From contig NZ_AP023362.1 in NCBI RefSeq assembly GCF_018326285.1, positions 4,030,001-4,094,000 of the forward strand: DNA of 64,000 bases, given 5' to 3'. The notes under the pieces were generated by a model. It did no database searches. It saw nothing but the letters and a program-made list of their open reading frames with translations, and was not told the DNA's origin. The DNA is from Mycolicibacterium sp. TY81. GTDB taxonomy: Bacteria; Actinomycetota; Actinomycetes; Mycobacteriales; Mycobacteriaceae. The position numbers were made by a program, and so were the translations under genes. Of the stretch, positions 34,910 to 42,530 are shown in pieces. Every line of letters starts with the position of its first letter. Within the stretch, counting starts at the first letter, position 1.

Positions 34910-35051
34910 TTACGTTCGCCGGGACGGGCGGCGCGACCGCATGCTGCGGCCAGCTGACATACCCGTACGTGCGCGCCCTGACGGGCCCAGCGAAAAACAA
35001 CCCGCACGCAAGGTTAACGAAAATTACTGTCAGGCTCCAACCCGGCGTCTG

Positions 35052-35912
35052 TCAGTAGGTGTAGAAGCCCTTGCCGGACTTCTTGCCCAGCTGGCCGGCC
35101 TCGACCATGCGCAGCAGCAACGGCGGGGCCGCGTACAGCGGCTCCTTGTACTCGTCGTACATGGAATCGGCGATCAGCTTCATGGTGTCCAGACCCACCA
35201 GGTCAGCGAGCTTCAGCGGGCCCATCGGGTGCGACAGCCCGGCGACGACGGCGGTGTCGATGTCCTCGACGGTGGCGAAGCCGGACTCGGCCATCCGGAT
35301 GGCGGCCAGCAGGTAGGGAACCAGCAGGAAGTTGACAACGAAGCCCGAGCGATCCGACGCCCGCACGACCTTCTTGCCCAGCACCTCGCCGGCGAAAGTC
35401 TCGACGCGCGCAGCGGCTTCGGGGGCGGTCGTCACCGAGGAGATGAGCTCGACCAGGGGCAGCACCGGCACCGGGTTGAAGAAGTGCAGACCGAGCACCC
35501 GGCTCGGGTTCTTGGTCGCGGCGGCGATGCGCATGATCGGGATGGACGACGTGTTCGACGCCAGCACCGCGTCGGGGTCGGTGATGATCTCGTCAAGCTG
35601 AGAAAAAACCTTCGTCTTGACGTTGACGTCTTCGACGATGGCCTCGATGACGAGCTGACGGTCGGCCATGTCGGCCAGGTCGTTGGTGAAGCTCAGTCGA
35701 CCCAGCGCGGCGTCGCGGTCGGCCTCGGACAGCTTGCCCTTCTTGACGGCGTTGTCCAGCGACTTGGTGATCCGCTCCCGGCCGGCGGTGGTCAGCGCCT
35801 CTGTCGGTTCGAACGCCAGGACCTGTGCCCCGGCCTTGATACAGACCTCGGCGATACCGCCGCCCATCTGCCCGGCCCCGATGACCCCGACTCGTTCGAT
35901 TGCGTTGCTCAC
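35052..35912 (-). CDS. fadB2: 3-hydroxybutyryl-CoA dehydrogenase
   Basis: A 286-residue NAD-dependent dehydrogenase converting 3-hydroxyacyl-CoA and acetoacetyl-CoA forms. The cofactor motif is VGVIGAGQMGGGIAEV, the catalytic Ser/His region SNTSSIPI and GLHFFNPVPVLPLVELI, and the C-terminal helix domain contains LSHPMGPLKLADLVGLDT. It is the stand-alone (not fused to hydratase) form. The start is GTG at 35912. It follows isocitrate lyase on the same strand, separated by a hairpin. Confidence 0.93.
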   Translation of the reverse strand: MSNAIERVGVIGAGQMGGGIAEVCIKAGAQVLAFEPTEALTTAGRERITKSLDNAVKKGKLSEADRDAALGRLSFTNDLADMADRQLVIEAIVEDVNVKTKVFSQLDEIITDPDAVLASNTSSIPIMRIAAATKNPSRVLGLHFFNPVPVLPLVELISSVTTAPEAAARVETFAGEVLGKKVVRASDRSGFVVNFLLVPYLLAAIRMAESGFATVEDIDTAVVAGLSHPMGPLKLADLVGLDTMKLIADSMYDEYKEPLYAAPPLLLRMVEAGQLGKKSGKGFYTY

Positions 35913-35951
35913 CGCTGTCCTCTCCTCGTGATTACTTCTGAAGATATGCGA

Positions 35952-35982
35952 CAGGCCCCGCCCAGTTTCTGAGCGGGGCCTG
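35952..35982 (-). terminator. Hairpin after isocitrate lyase
   Basis: A perfect 10-base-pair stem, CAGGCCCCGC at 35952-35961 paired with 35973-35982, with an 11-base loop, 54 bases after the isocitrate lyase stop. There is no T-run on the minus strand, so termination may be partial and allow read-through to fadB2. Confidence 0.5.
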
Positions 35983-36035
35983 CCGTAAAAGCCAGAGGAC
36001 TCAGTGACTCAAGCCCTCGGTTCCACTTCGCAAAC

Positions 36036-37328
36036 TCAGTGGAACTGTCCCTCTTCGGTCGAGCCCTTCAGAGCCGCGGTCGAGGTGTTCGGGTCCACGG
36101 TGGTGGCGATCTTGTCGAAGTAACCGGCGCCGACCTCACGCTGGTGCTTGGTGGCGGTGTAGCCACGGGCCTCAGACGCGAACTCGCGCTCCTGCAGGTC
36201 GACGTAGGCGGTCATGCCCTCGCGGGCGTAGCCGTAGGCCAGGTCGAACATCGAGTAGTTGAGGGCGTGGAAGCCGGCCAGCGTGATGAACTGGAACTTG
36301 AAGCCCATGGCGCCGAGCTCACGCTGGAACTTGGCGATGGTGGCGTCGTCCAGGTGCTGCTTCCAGTTGAAGGACGGGCTGCAGTTGTAGGACAGCAGCT
36401 GGTCCGGGAAGTCGGCCTTGACGGCCTCGGCGAACTTGCGGGCGACCTCGAGGTCCGGCACACCGGTCTCCATCCAGATCATGTCGGCGTACGGGGCGTA
36501 GGCCTTGGCACGCGCGATGCAGGGCTCGATGCCCTTCTGGACGTTGTAGAAGCCCTCGGCGGTGCGCTCACCGGTGACGAACGGCTTGTCGCGGTCGTCC
36601 ACGTCCGAGGTGATCAGGGTGGCGGCCTCGGCGTCGGTACGCGCGATGACGACGGTGGGGGTGTTGGCGACGTCGGCGGCCAGGCGAGCCGAGGTCAGGG
36701 TGCGGATGTGCTGCTGGGTCGGGATCAGCACCTTGCCACCGAGGTGGCCACACTTCTTCTCCGAGGCCAGCTGGTCCTCCCAGTGGGTACCGGCGGCACC
36801 CGCGGCGATCATGGCCTTCTGCAGCTCGTAGACGTTCAGGGCGCCACCGAAGCCGGCCTCACCGTCGGCGACGATCGGGACGAGCCAGTTGTCGACGCTC
36901 TTGTCGCCCTCGACGCGGGCGATCTCGTCGGCGCGCAGCAGCGCGTTGTTGATGCGACGGACGACGGCCGGCACCGAGTTGGCCGGGTAGAGGCTCTGGT
37001 CCGGGTAGGTGTGGCCCGAGAGGTTCGCGTCACCGGCGACCTGCCAACCCGAGAGGTAGATGGCCTTCAGGCCGGCGCGCACCTGCTGCACGGCCATGTT
37101 GCCGGTCAGTGCACCCAGCGCGTTGATGTAGGAGTCGTCGTCCTTGGTGACGCCTTCCCACAGGATCTCGGCGCCACGGCGGGCGAGGGTGTGCTCCTCG
37201 ACGACGCTGCCCTGCAGCTCCTCAACCTGGGCTGCGGTGTAGTCGCGGGTGATGCCCTTCCAGCGGGGGTTGGTGTCCCAGTCCTGCTGAATCTCAGCGG
37301 CGGTACGTGGCTTTCCGACGTTGGACAT
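36036..37328 (-). CDS. aceA: Isocitrate lyase
   Basis: A 430-residue glyoxylate-shunt enzyme (also methylisocitrate lyase in mycobacteria) cutting isocitrate to glyoxylate and succinate. The catalytic loop [19 protein letters not shown] (Mg site), [18 protein letters not shown] and the C-terminal STEEGQFH, which closes over the active site, are all present. The ATG at 37328 follows GAAGGAGCAC. An upstream ATG would extend into the leader and is unlikely. It lies in the RamB neighbourhood, and its long upstream region carries repeated CTTCGC motifs. Confidence 0.96.
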   Translation of the reverse strand: MSNVGKPRTAAEIQQDWDTNPRWKGITRDYTAAQVEELQGSVVEEHTLARRGAEILWEGVTKDDDSYINALGALTGNMAVQQVRAGLKAIYLSGWQVAGDANLSGHTYPDQSLYPANSVPAVVRRINNALLRADEIARVEGDKSVDNWLVPIVADGEAGFGGALNVYELQKAMIAAGAAGTHWEDQLASEKKCGHLGGKVLIPTQQHIRTLTSARLAADVANTPTVVIARTDAEAATLITSDVDDRDKPFVTGERTAEGFYNVQKGIEPCIARAKAYAPYADMIWMETGVPDLEVARKFAEAVKADFPDQLLSYNCSPSFNWKQHLDDATIAKFQRELGAMGFKFQFITLAGFHALNYSMFDLAYGYAREGMTAYVDLQEREFASEARGYTATKHQREVGAGYFDKIATTVDPNTSTAALKGSTEEGQFH

Positions 37329-37394
37329 TGTGCTCCTTCGTATTGGGCAGGTAAGCCGCGTCGCCGTGGGCGCCAAGATTCAAGCTGATTGTTA

Positions 37395-37530
37395 ACGCTT
37401 CGGCGACTTCGCTTGTGTGCTGTTAACGACGATGACACAGCACATACCCGCAGGTCCAGCGGTTACAAGTGCCAATTTTCGCCAACACTTGTAGCGAAGT
37501 TGCGAAGATTGCGAAGTTGCTGAGGTGCTT
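37395..37530 (-). promoter_or_regulatory. Regulatory region of isocitrate lyase: CTTCGC repeats and inverted repeat
   Basis: Three CTTCGC boxes (minus strand) start at + positions 37494, 37502 and 37511, read as AACTTCGCAA-type sites close to known RamB boxes. Next to them is a perfect inverted repeat, TACAAGTG (37464-37471) and CACTTGTA (37486-37493), with a 14-base spacer. Two GTTAAC palindromes flank another CTTCGC nearer the gene. RamB control is inferred from the neighbouring ramB gene. Confidence 0.5.
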
Positions 37531-37573
37531 GACCGGTTCAGAAGCTACCGGACGGTAACCGATATGCGCTGGT

Positions 37574-37589
37574 CAGTACGCTCGTACTG
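37574..37589. promoter_or_regulatory. Palindrome CAGTACG-CT-CGTACTG
   Basis: A perfect 7-base inverted repeat with a 2-base centre, 15 bases after the thioesterase stop. It has the look of a repressor operator rather than a terminator, since no T-run follows. Confidence 0.35.
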
Positions 37590-37603
37590 TTAAATCGGCG
37601 CAC

Positions 37604-38446
37604 TCAGAGCGCGAACAGGCAGGCGACCGCTTTGACCTCGTCACCGACCACATATGTGAGCGTTGTAACACTGCGGTCACACAGCTCGGGACCAAATTTT
37701 TCGGTCGATCCGGCCGGGTACTCGTGCGTGATGATCTCCAGCCGGTCCCCGAGTGCCACCGCGGCGTCGTGCTCGATGGTCACCCGCAGCGGCGCCTGGA
37801 GCAGCTCGGGACGGTAGGTCTGCAGGTAGTCCTCGACCACCGACCAGTAGACGGAGTTGTTCATGTGGTCGAACAGGTCGATGTCGGTGACCCGGACCGG
37901 GAAGTCCACGATTCGGAGTGCGTCGTCGCGAGCGCCGGCCTTGAGGTAGCCCTTCCAGCGCAGCCGGTCCGTGGTCGCGGTCCGCTTCAAACCCGCCAGG
38001 AAGTCGTCCGAGATGCGGGCCGGTCCCTGGGTCTCGAGGTTCATGTTGATCCAGAAGGCCTCGGACTCCATGAGTCCGCCCTTGCGGCCGTCGATCCGCA
38101 CGCGCATCTCGCACCACCGGTTCGACGTGCCCGAACACCAGCGCCGCAGCCGCAGGATGTCGCCGCGCTCGATGGGACGGATCAGATCCACCATGGTGCG
38201 CCGGACAACCCAGGCGGGATGGACGTCCTCGTAGCCCATCTGGCGCAGCTGGTCCTGGCCGATGTCCTGGATGTGGCGGCAGGCGCCGTCGAACCGGAGC
38301 CGGCCGTCGCGATCGACGTCGGCCATCCGCAGCGGCCAGCTGGTGTCGAAGACGTCGGGATGCCCCTCCGGGACCGGCGCGAGCGCCTTGGCCAGGCCCG
38401 TTACGGCCTTCGCGTCAGTCTTTTCGGCGATTTCGATCGTGCTCAT
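37604..38446 (-). CDS. Acyl-ACP thioesterase (Rv0466-like)
   Basis: A 280-residue double hot-dog thioesterase of the FatA/FatB-like family, releasing fatty acid from acyl carrier protein. The first hot-dog contains GRLRFDGACRHIQDIGQDQL, the second the acyl-ACP thioesterase block DLFDHMNNSVYW with the His/Asn pair. WVVRRTMVDLIRPI is also typical. It is transcribed toward isocitrate lyase and divergent from ramB. Why a bacterium with FAS-I carries a plant-type thioesterase is not resolved; lipid remodelling is the likely context. Confidence 0.88.
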   Translation of the reverse strand: MSTIEIAEKTDAKAVTGLAKALAPVPEGHPDVFDTSWPLRMADVDRDGRLRFDGACRHIQDIGQDQLRQMGYEDVHPAWVVRRTMVDLIRPIERGDILRLRRWCSGTSNRWCEMRVRIDGRKGGLMESEAFWINMNLETQGPARISDDFLAGLKRTATTDRLRWKGYLKAGARDDALRIVDFPVRVTDIDLFDHMNNSVYWSVVEDYLQTYRPELLQAPLRVTIEHDAAVALGDRLEIITHEYPAGSTEKFGPELCDRSVTTLTYVVGDEVKAVACLFAL

Positions 38447-38519
38447 GGCGTCCCTTCGACGCGGGTCCCCTCGGCTGGATCACCCATTTCACCCGCGGCC
38501 CGATCCTGCCACAGGGCAT

Positions 38520-38563
38520 TTTTGCCAATTATGCGAAGACGGTATTCACACCATTGCTAGCCT
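38520..38563 (+). promoter_or_regulatory. ramB promoter with RamB-like site and leaderless -10
   Basis: TAGCCT at 38558-38563 ends six bases before the ATG at 38570. TTTGCCAATTATGCGAAG upstream (from 38521) resembles the GCGAAG boxes before isocitrate lyase, suggesting autoregulation. Confidence 0.45.
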
Positions 38564-38569
38564 GGTTTC

Positions 38570-39991
38570 ATGGCGAAGACTTTCGTTGGCTCACGGGTGC
38601 GTCAGCTCCGCGGCGAACGCGGCTTCAGCCAGGCCGCGCTGGCGCAGATGCTCGACATCTCCCCCAGTTATCTCAACCAGATCGAGCACGACGTCCGGCC
38701 GCTGAGCGTCGCCGTGCTGCTGCGCATCACCGAGGTGTTCGGGGTCGACGCGACGTTCTTCGCCTCGCAGGACGACACCCGTCTGGTCGCCGAGTTGCGC
38801 GAGGCGCTGATGGATCGCGACCTGGGCGTCGACGTCGACATCCCGGAGATCGCCGACCTGGTGAGCACGCATCCGACGATGGCCCGCGCGATGGTCGACC
38901 TGCACCGCCGCTACCGGTTGTCCACCGCGCAGCTGGCCGCCGCCACGGAAGACCGGTTCTCCGACGGCAGTGGCAGCGGGGCCATCACCATGCCGCACGA
39001 GGAGGTGCGCGACTACTTCTACACGCGCCAGAACTACCTCCACGAACTCGACACCGCTGCCGAGGAATTCATCCTCCGCATGCACATGCGGAGATCCGAA
39101 CTGTCCCGCGAGCTGGCCGAGCGGCTGAGCCGCGTCCATCACGTACGCATCGTGCAGCGGCTCGAACTCGGCGACAACGTGCTGCACCGGTACGACCCCG
39201 AAACCAGGACGCTGGAGATCGGCGGCCACCTGTCGTCGGGACAGTACGTGTTCAAACTTGCCGCCGAACTCGCCTACCTGGAATTCGGCGACCTGCTGGA
39301 AAGCCTGGTGGCCGAAGGTAATTTCACCAGCGAGGAGTCGGTGAAGCTGGCCCGCATGGGGCTGGCCAACTACTTCGCCGCGGCCGCGGTGCTGCCCTAT
39401 GGCCAATTCCATGCTGTCGCCGAGGAATTCCGCTACGACGTCGAGCGGCTGTCGGCGTATCACTCGGTGAGTTACGAGACCATCGCGCACCGGCTGTCGA
39501 CGCTGCAGCGGCCGTCGATGCGCGGCGTACCGCTGTCGTTCGTCCGCGTCGACCGCGCCGGCAACATGTCGAAACGCCAGTCCGCCACCGGTTTTCATTT
39601 CTCGTCGTCGGGCGGCACCTGTCCCCTGTGGAACGTCTACGAGACGTTCGCCAACCCCGGCAAGATGTTGGTGCAGATCGCCCAGATGCCCGACGGCCGC
39701 AACTACATGTGGGTGGCGCGCACCGTGGAACGACGCGCCGCGCGGTACGGCCAGCCGGGCAAGACGTTCGCCATCGGGCTGGGTTGCGAACTGCGCCATG
39801 CCAATCGGCTGGTCTACTCCGAGGGGCTGGACCTGTCCGGCGGCGCCGCGACGCCCATCGGCTCGGGCTGCCGGGTGTGCGAACGGGACAACTGTCCGCA
39901 GCGGGCATTCCCTGCACTCGGCCGCGAACTGGACCTCGACGAACACCGCAGCACCGTGACGCCGTACGTGGTGAAGCGGGCGAATCAGTGA
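38570..39991 (+). CDS. ramB: RamB-like acetate/glyoxylate metabolism regulator (short-chain fatty acyl regulator family)
   Basis: A 473-residue regulator. The XRE HTH (residues about 8-62) is RQLRGERGFSQAALAQMLD then ISPSYLNQIEHD. An ImmA/IrrE-like region follows, and the C-terminal DUF2083 domain carries a Cys cluster, GSGCRVCERDNCPQRAFP, plus GGTCPLWN, possibly a metal or redox site. RamB represses acetate and glyoxylate genes including isocitrate lyase, located 1.2 kb away. Length and order match Rv0465c. Confidence 0.93.
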   Translation: MAKTFVGSRVRQLRGERGFSQAALAQMLDISPSYLNQIEHDVRPLSVAVLLRITEVFGVDATFFASQDDTRLVAELREALMDRDLGVDVDIPEIADLVSTHPTMARAMVDLHRRYRLSTAQLAAATEDRFSDGSGSGAITMPHEEVRDYFYTRQNYLHELDTAAEEFILRMHMRRSELSRELAERLSRVHHVRIVQRLELGDNVLHRYDPETRTLEIGGHLSSGQYVFKLAAELAYLEFGDLLESLVAEGNFTSEESVKLARMGLANYFAAAAVLPYGQFHAVAEEFRYDVERLSAYHSVSYETIAHRLSTLQRPSMRGVPLSFVRVDRAGNMSKRQSATGFHFSSSGGTCPLWNVYETFANPGKMLVQIAQMPDGRNYMWVARTVERRAARYGQPGKTFAIGLGCELRHANRLVYSEGLDLSGGAATPIGSGCRVCERDNCPQRAFPALGRELDLDEHRSTVTPYVVKRANQ

Positions 39992-40014
39992 CGGGCAGCA
40001 TGCAAGCGCGGGCA

Positions 40015-40020
40015 TAGGCT
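40015..40020 (+). promoter_or_regulatory. -10 element for the EspC-like gene (leaderless)
   Basis: TAGGCT ends six bases before the GTG at 40027. It is the likely promoter of the three-gene secretion-linked island. Confidence 0.45.
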
Positions 40021-40026
40021 TGATGC

Positions 40027-40320
40027 GTGGCTCTCTCGAACGTGAAGGTCGATCCCGCACGTCTGCGGTCACTCGCCGGAGAATTCAGCGAGATTGCCGT
40101 CGGGTTGAAGGCGGCGCCCTCGCCCGCCGGGTCGGGCCCATCGTGGCAACCAAGCGCTGCGGCGGTGAGTGCTGTGTCTGCCGGGATTGATCATCTCGAT
40201 GGTGAATGCGCGACGGCCCTGACCGAATTCGGTGCCAACCTGACCAAGGCCGCCACAGCCTACGAAGCCGCTGACGCCGCGGGCGGCGCAGGCATATCGC
40301 GGGCGATGCCGGGTCGGTAG
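40027..40320 (+). CDS. EspC-like type VII secretion target (DUF2580 family)
   Basis: A 97-residue small helical protein. SNVKVDPARLRSLAGEFSEI opens the first helix in the way of EspC/DUF2580 proteins, and ATALTEFGANLTKAATAYEA with DAA near the end forms the second. Such proteins are co-secreted by ESX systems as partners of a larger substrate. The next gene begins 5 bases downstream and has a WxG-type N-terminus, as expected of a pair. No ESX secretion apparatus lies in this window. The start is GTG at 40027. Confidence 0.72.
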   Translation: MALSNVKVDPARLRSLAGEFSEIAVGLKAAPSPAGSGPSWQPSAAAVSAVSAGIDHLDGECATALTEFGANLTKAATAYEAADAAGGAGISRAMPGR

Positions 40321-40325
40321 GAGTC

Positions 40326-41924
40326 TTGACCGCACCGATCTCGATGCCGACGAAGTCACAGGTCCAGTCTTGGAACACCGAGTTGCTGGACGCTGCGGCA
40401 AAGGACTGGGGCCAGCGCGCCACGAAACTGAAGGACGCCTACGACAAAGCCCGGCACGGACTCGAGAACGCCGACTGGAGCGGCACCGCGGGTGAACAAG
40501 CCAAGGCACGCATGCAGGCTGATGTAGCCAAGGTCCATTCGGTTCTGGAACGGATCGAGCACGCTCAAACGACGGCTACCAAGGGTGCCCAGACGATCGG
40601 CGCCGCGAAGCGAGACGCAGTCAAGGCGATCGACGACGCCGAGGATGAAATGTTCTCGGTCAGCGAGGACCTAACGGTCACCGATCGTCTGCCGAAGATT
40701 CTCGTCGCCCCGATGCTGCTTGTGCGCGAGCTCGCACGGCACGCATACCAGGCAGCCATCCGCGGTCGGTCGATGAAATTGGCCACCGTCGACGCAGAGG
40801 TCGCCGCGGCATTGAAGCTGATCGGCACCCAATTGACCGGATTCAAGCTGGGCCCTGGCGGCGGTCCGGGGCCTGACGGTTCGGTGCCTCCGGGCGGGGT
40901 GAAGAACCTCGGCCCCATTGCCGGCACGGGGGCGCAGCCCGGCATCCCGGGCATCGGTGCCGCCGACCTCGGGGAGATCGTCGAGCTCCCGGACGGCCGG
41001 TTAGTGGCTGTCTTCGGAGACTCGTTCAAGGGCGACAAGGTCGGCGGCCCTGACAACGAGCACTACCGCTCAGTCGCCGTGCCGATCGTCGGCTGGGACA
41101 AGGACGGCAGGCCCATCTTCGGCCAGCCGCTCAACAGCCCGGGCGGCCCCGGCACCCCAGGTGTCCTGTTCCCGCCCCCACCGGAAGCATTGGCGATCGA
41201 CCCGAACACCAATCCCCTGCCTGCCGGCTCATTTCAGGCCAATGGCAAGACCTACATGATGGTCAGCGGAACCTCCGGCCTGAAGCCGACAGCTGGCTCA
41301 TGGCTCGTCGAGGTCTCCAACGATCCGTCCAAAGGTTGGCAACCCGTGCCCGGCTCGTGGCGTCCCTCCGCTCCTGGCTTACCCGGAAACCCGCCTACAC
41401 AGGTCAGCGGCTACCAGGGCAAGGACGGAATGGTGTACATAGCGGGAGACTCGTTCGACCGCAGCCAGGGCGTCACGATGTACCGAGTCGATCCGGCGCA
41501 CGCCGCGGATCGCAGTGCATGGCAGCCGTGGACCGGCAACGACTGGGGAAATCCGGGACAGGTGCCCGTGGTCGTCAGCCAACAAGGCGCGCACTACGGC
41601 GAACTGAGTTTCCGAGAAATCGACGGACGCCCGGTGCTTTCCGCTTTCAACAGCACCCCCAACGTCAATCAGGTTCAAGTCCTCGTAGGCGACTCACCGA
41701 CCGACATTTTCAAGGGTGGCCCGCCGATCATTGCGGCCCAGCAGAGCTCGCCTGCAGCACCGGGCTACGTCTTCCAGCCGTACGGCGGCTACATCATGCC
41801 AGGATCATCGCTCAATGACCTGAATATCCTTGTCAGTCAATGGAATACCCAGAATGGTCCGGACGGTCAGCCTCTGGGAGCGCCCTACGACACTCAGCAG
41901 GTGCAGGTCAATGCATCCAAGTAA
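40326..41924 (+). CDS. WxG-type type VII secretion substrate with C-terminal DUF4185 propeller-like domain
   Basis: 532 residues in three parts. Residues 1 to about 170 are an all-helical LXG/WXG-like domain with WSG at 51-53 (ENADWSGTAGEQAKARM). Residues about 172-212 form a Gly/Pro-rich linker (FKLGPGGGPGPDGSVPPGG). Residues about 213-532 match the DUF4185 sialidase-like fold (GRLVAVFGDSFKGDKVGG, KTYMMVSGTSG, MVYIAGDSFDRSQGVTMYRV). This is the plan of an ESX-exported effector or toxin-like protein with a surface-acting domain. TTG at 40326 is the start that keeps MTAPISMPTKSQVQSW. There is no direct evidence of enzymatic activity. Confidence 0.75.
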   Translation: MTAPISMPTKSQVQSWNTELLDAAAKDWGQRATKLKDAYDKARHGLENADWSGTAGEQAKARMQADVAKVHSVLERIEHAQTTATKGAQTIGAAKRDAVKAIDDAEDEMFSVSEDLTVTDRLPKILVAPMLLVRELARHAYQAAIRGRSMKLATVDAEVAAALKLIGTQLTGFKLGPGGGPGPDGSVPPGGVKNLGPIAGTGAQPGIPGIGAADLGEIVELPDGRLVAVFGDSFKGDKVGGPDNEHYRSVAVPIVGWDKDGRPIFGQPLNSPGGPGTPGVLFPPPPEALAIDPNTNPLPAGSFQANGKTYMMVSGTSGLKPTAGSWLVEVSNDPSKGWQPVPGSWRPSAPGLPGNPPTQVSGYQGKDGMVYIAGDSFDRSQGVTMYRVDPAHAADRSAWQPWTGNDWGNPGQVPVVVSQQGAHYGELSFREIDGRPVLSAFNSTPNVNQVQVLVGDSPTDIFKGGPPIIAAQQSSPAAPGYVFQPYGGYIMPGSSLNDLNILVSQWNTQNGPDGQPLGAPYDTQQVQVNASK

Positions 41925-41977
41925 CACAAACCGGACGGGACACGATTACCGATCAGCTGATTCTGGAAGGATCTGAC

Positions 41978-42469
41978 ATGAGAGCACTCCGCAGAGCTCC
42001 TTTCATCGTCACGGTGATGACCCTGCTCAGCATCGCCTTCGAATCCAGCGCCTGGGCAGACCCACCGTCGTTTCCCGACATGAGCCACTACACCCCGGCC
42101 AACGTCACCGACTATGAAATCGACGCGTCCACGCCAGGCATCCATGCCACCCAGGTCGTCTTCCTCACACCGGACAGCATCAGGTGCTCGTTCAACCCGC
42201 CTGTGGCGGGCTGCACAGGCAACAACTTTCCTGCGGTGCCCCCGGCGGTGAACGGCGTAAACAACATTGGAACCGACCAAGGCATCTACTCGGCGTTCGA
42301 CGGAATCCCGTATCCGAGCAACATCAAAACCCTCCCGCCATTTCACACTCTCACTGTCAATGGCGTGACCTGCGGCGTCGACGACAAGCGCACCACCGCG
42401 TGCAAGGACTCCCAAGGGCACGGATTCGTCTTGTCCCCCTACGGATCTGGCTGGCTGCCGCGGGTCTGA
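41978..42469 (+). CDS. Small secreted four-cysteine protein of unknown function
   Basis: A 163-residue protein with a clear signal peptide (MRALRRAPFIVTVMTLLSIA then FESSAWA, cleavage before DPPSFPD). The mature part of about 136 residues has four Cys (SIRCSFN, VAGCTGN, GVTCGVD, TTACKDS) that could form two disulfides. GGAAGG precedes the ATG at good spacing. It follows the DUF4185 effector gene by 53 bases on the same strand, so it could be a partner, inhibitor or unrelated secreted protein. I recognise no family with certainty. Confidence 0.7.
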   Translation: MRALRRAPFIVTVMTLLSIAFESSAWADPPSFPDMSHYTPANVTDYEIDASTPGIHATQVVFLTPDSIRCSFNPPVAGCTGNNFPAVPPAVNGVNNIGTDQGIYSAFDGIPYPSNIKTLPPFHTLTVNGVTCGVDDKRTTACKDSQGHGFVLSPYGSGWLPRV

Positions 42470-42530
42470 GTCGAGGGCATCTGCCATCCGTTGGAGAAGC
42501 GACTTCCATACGGCCTTCGTCGTCCAGCCG

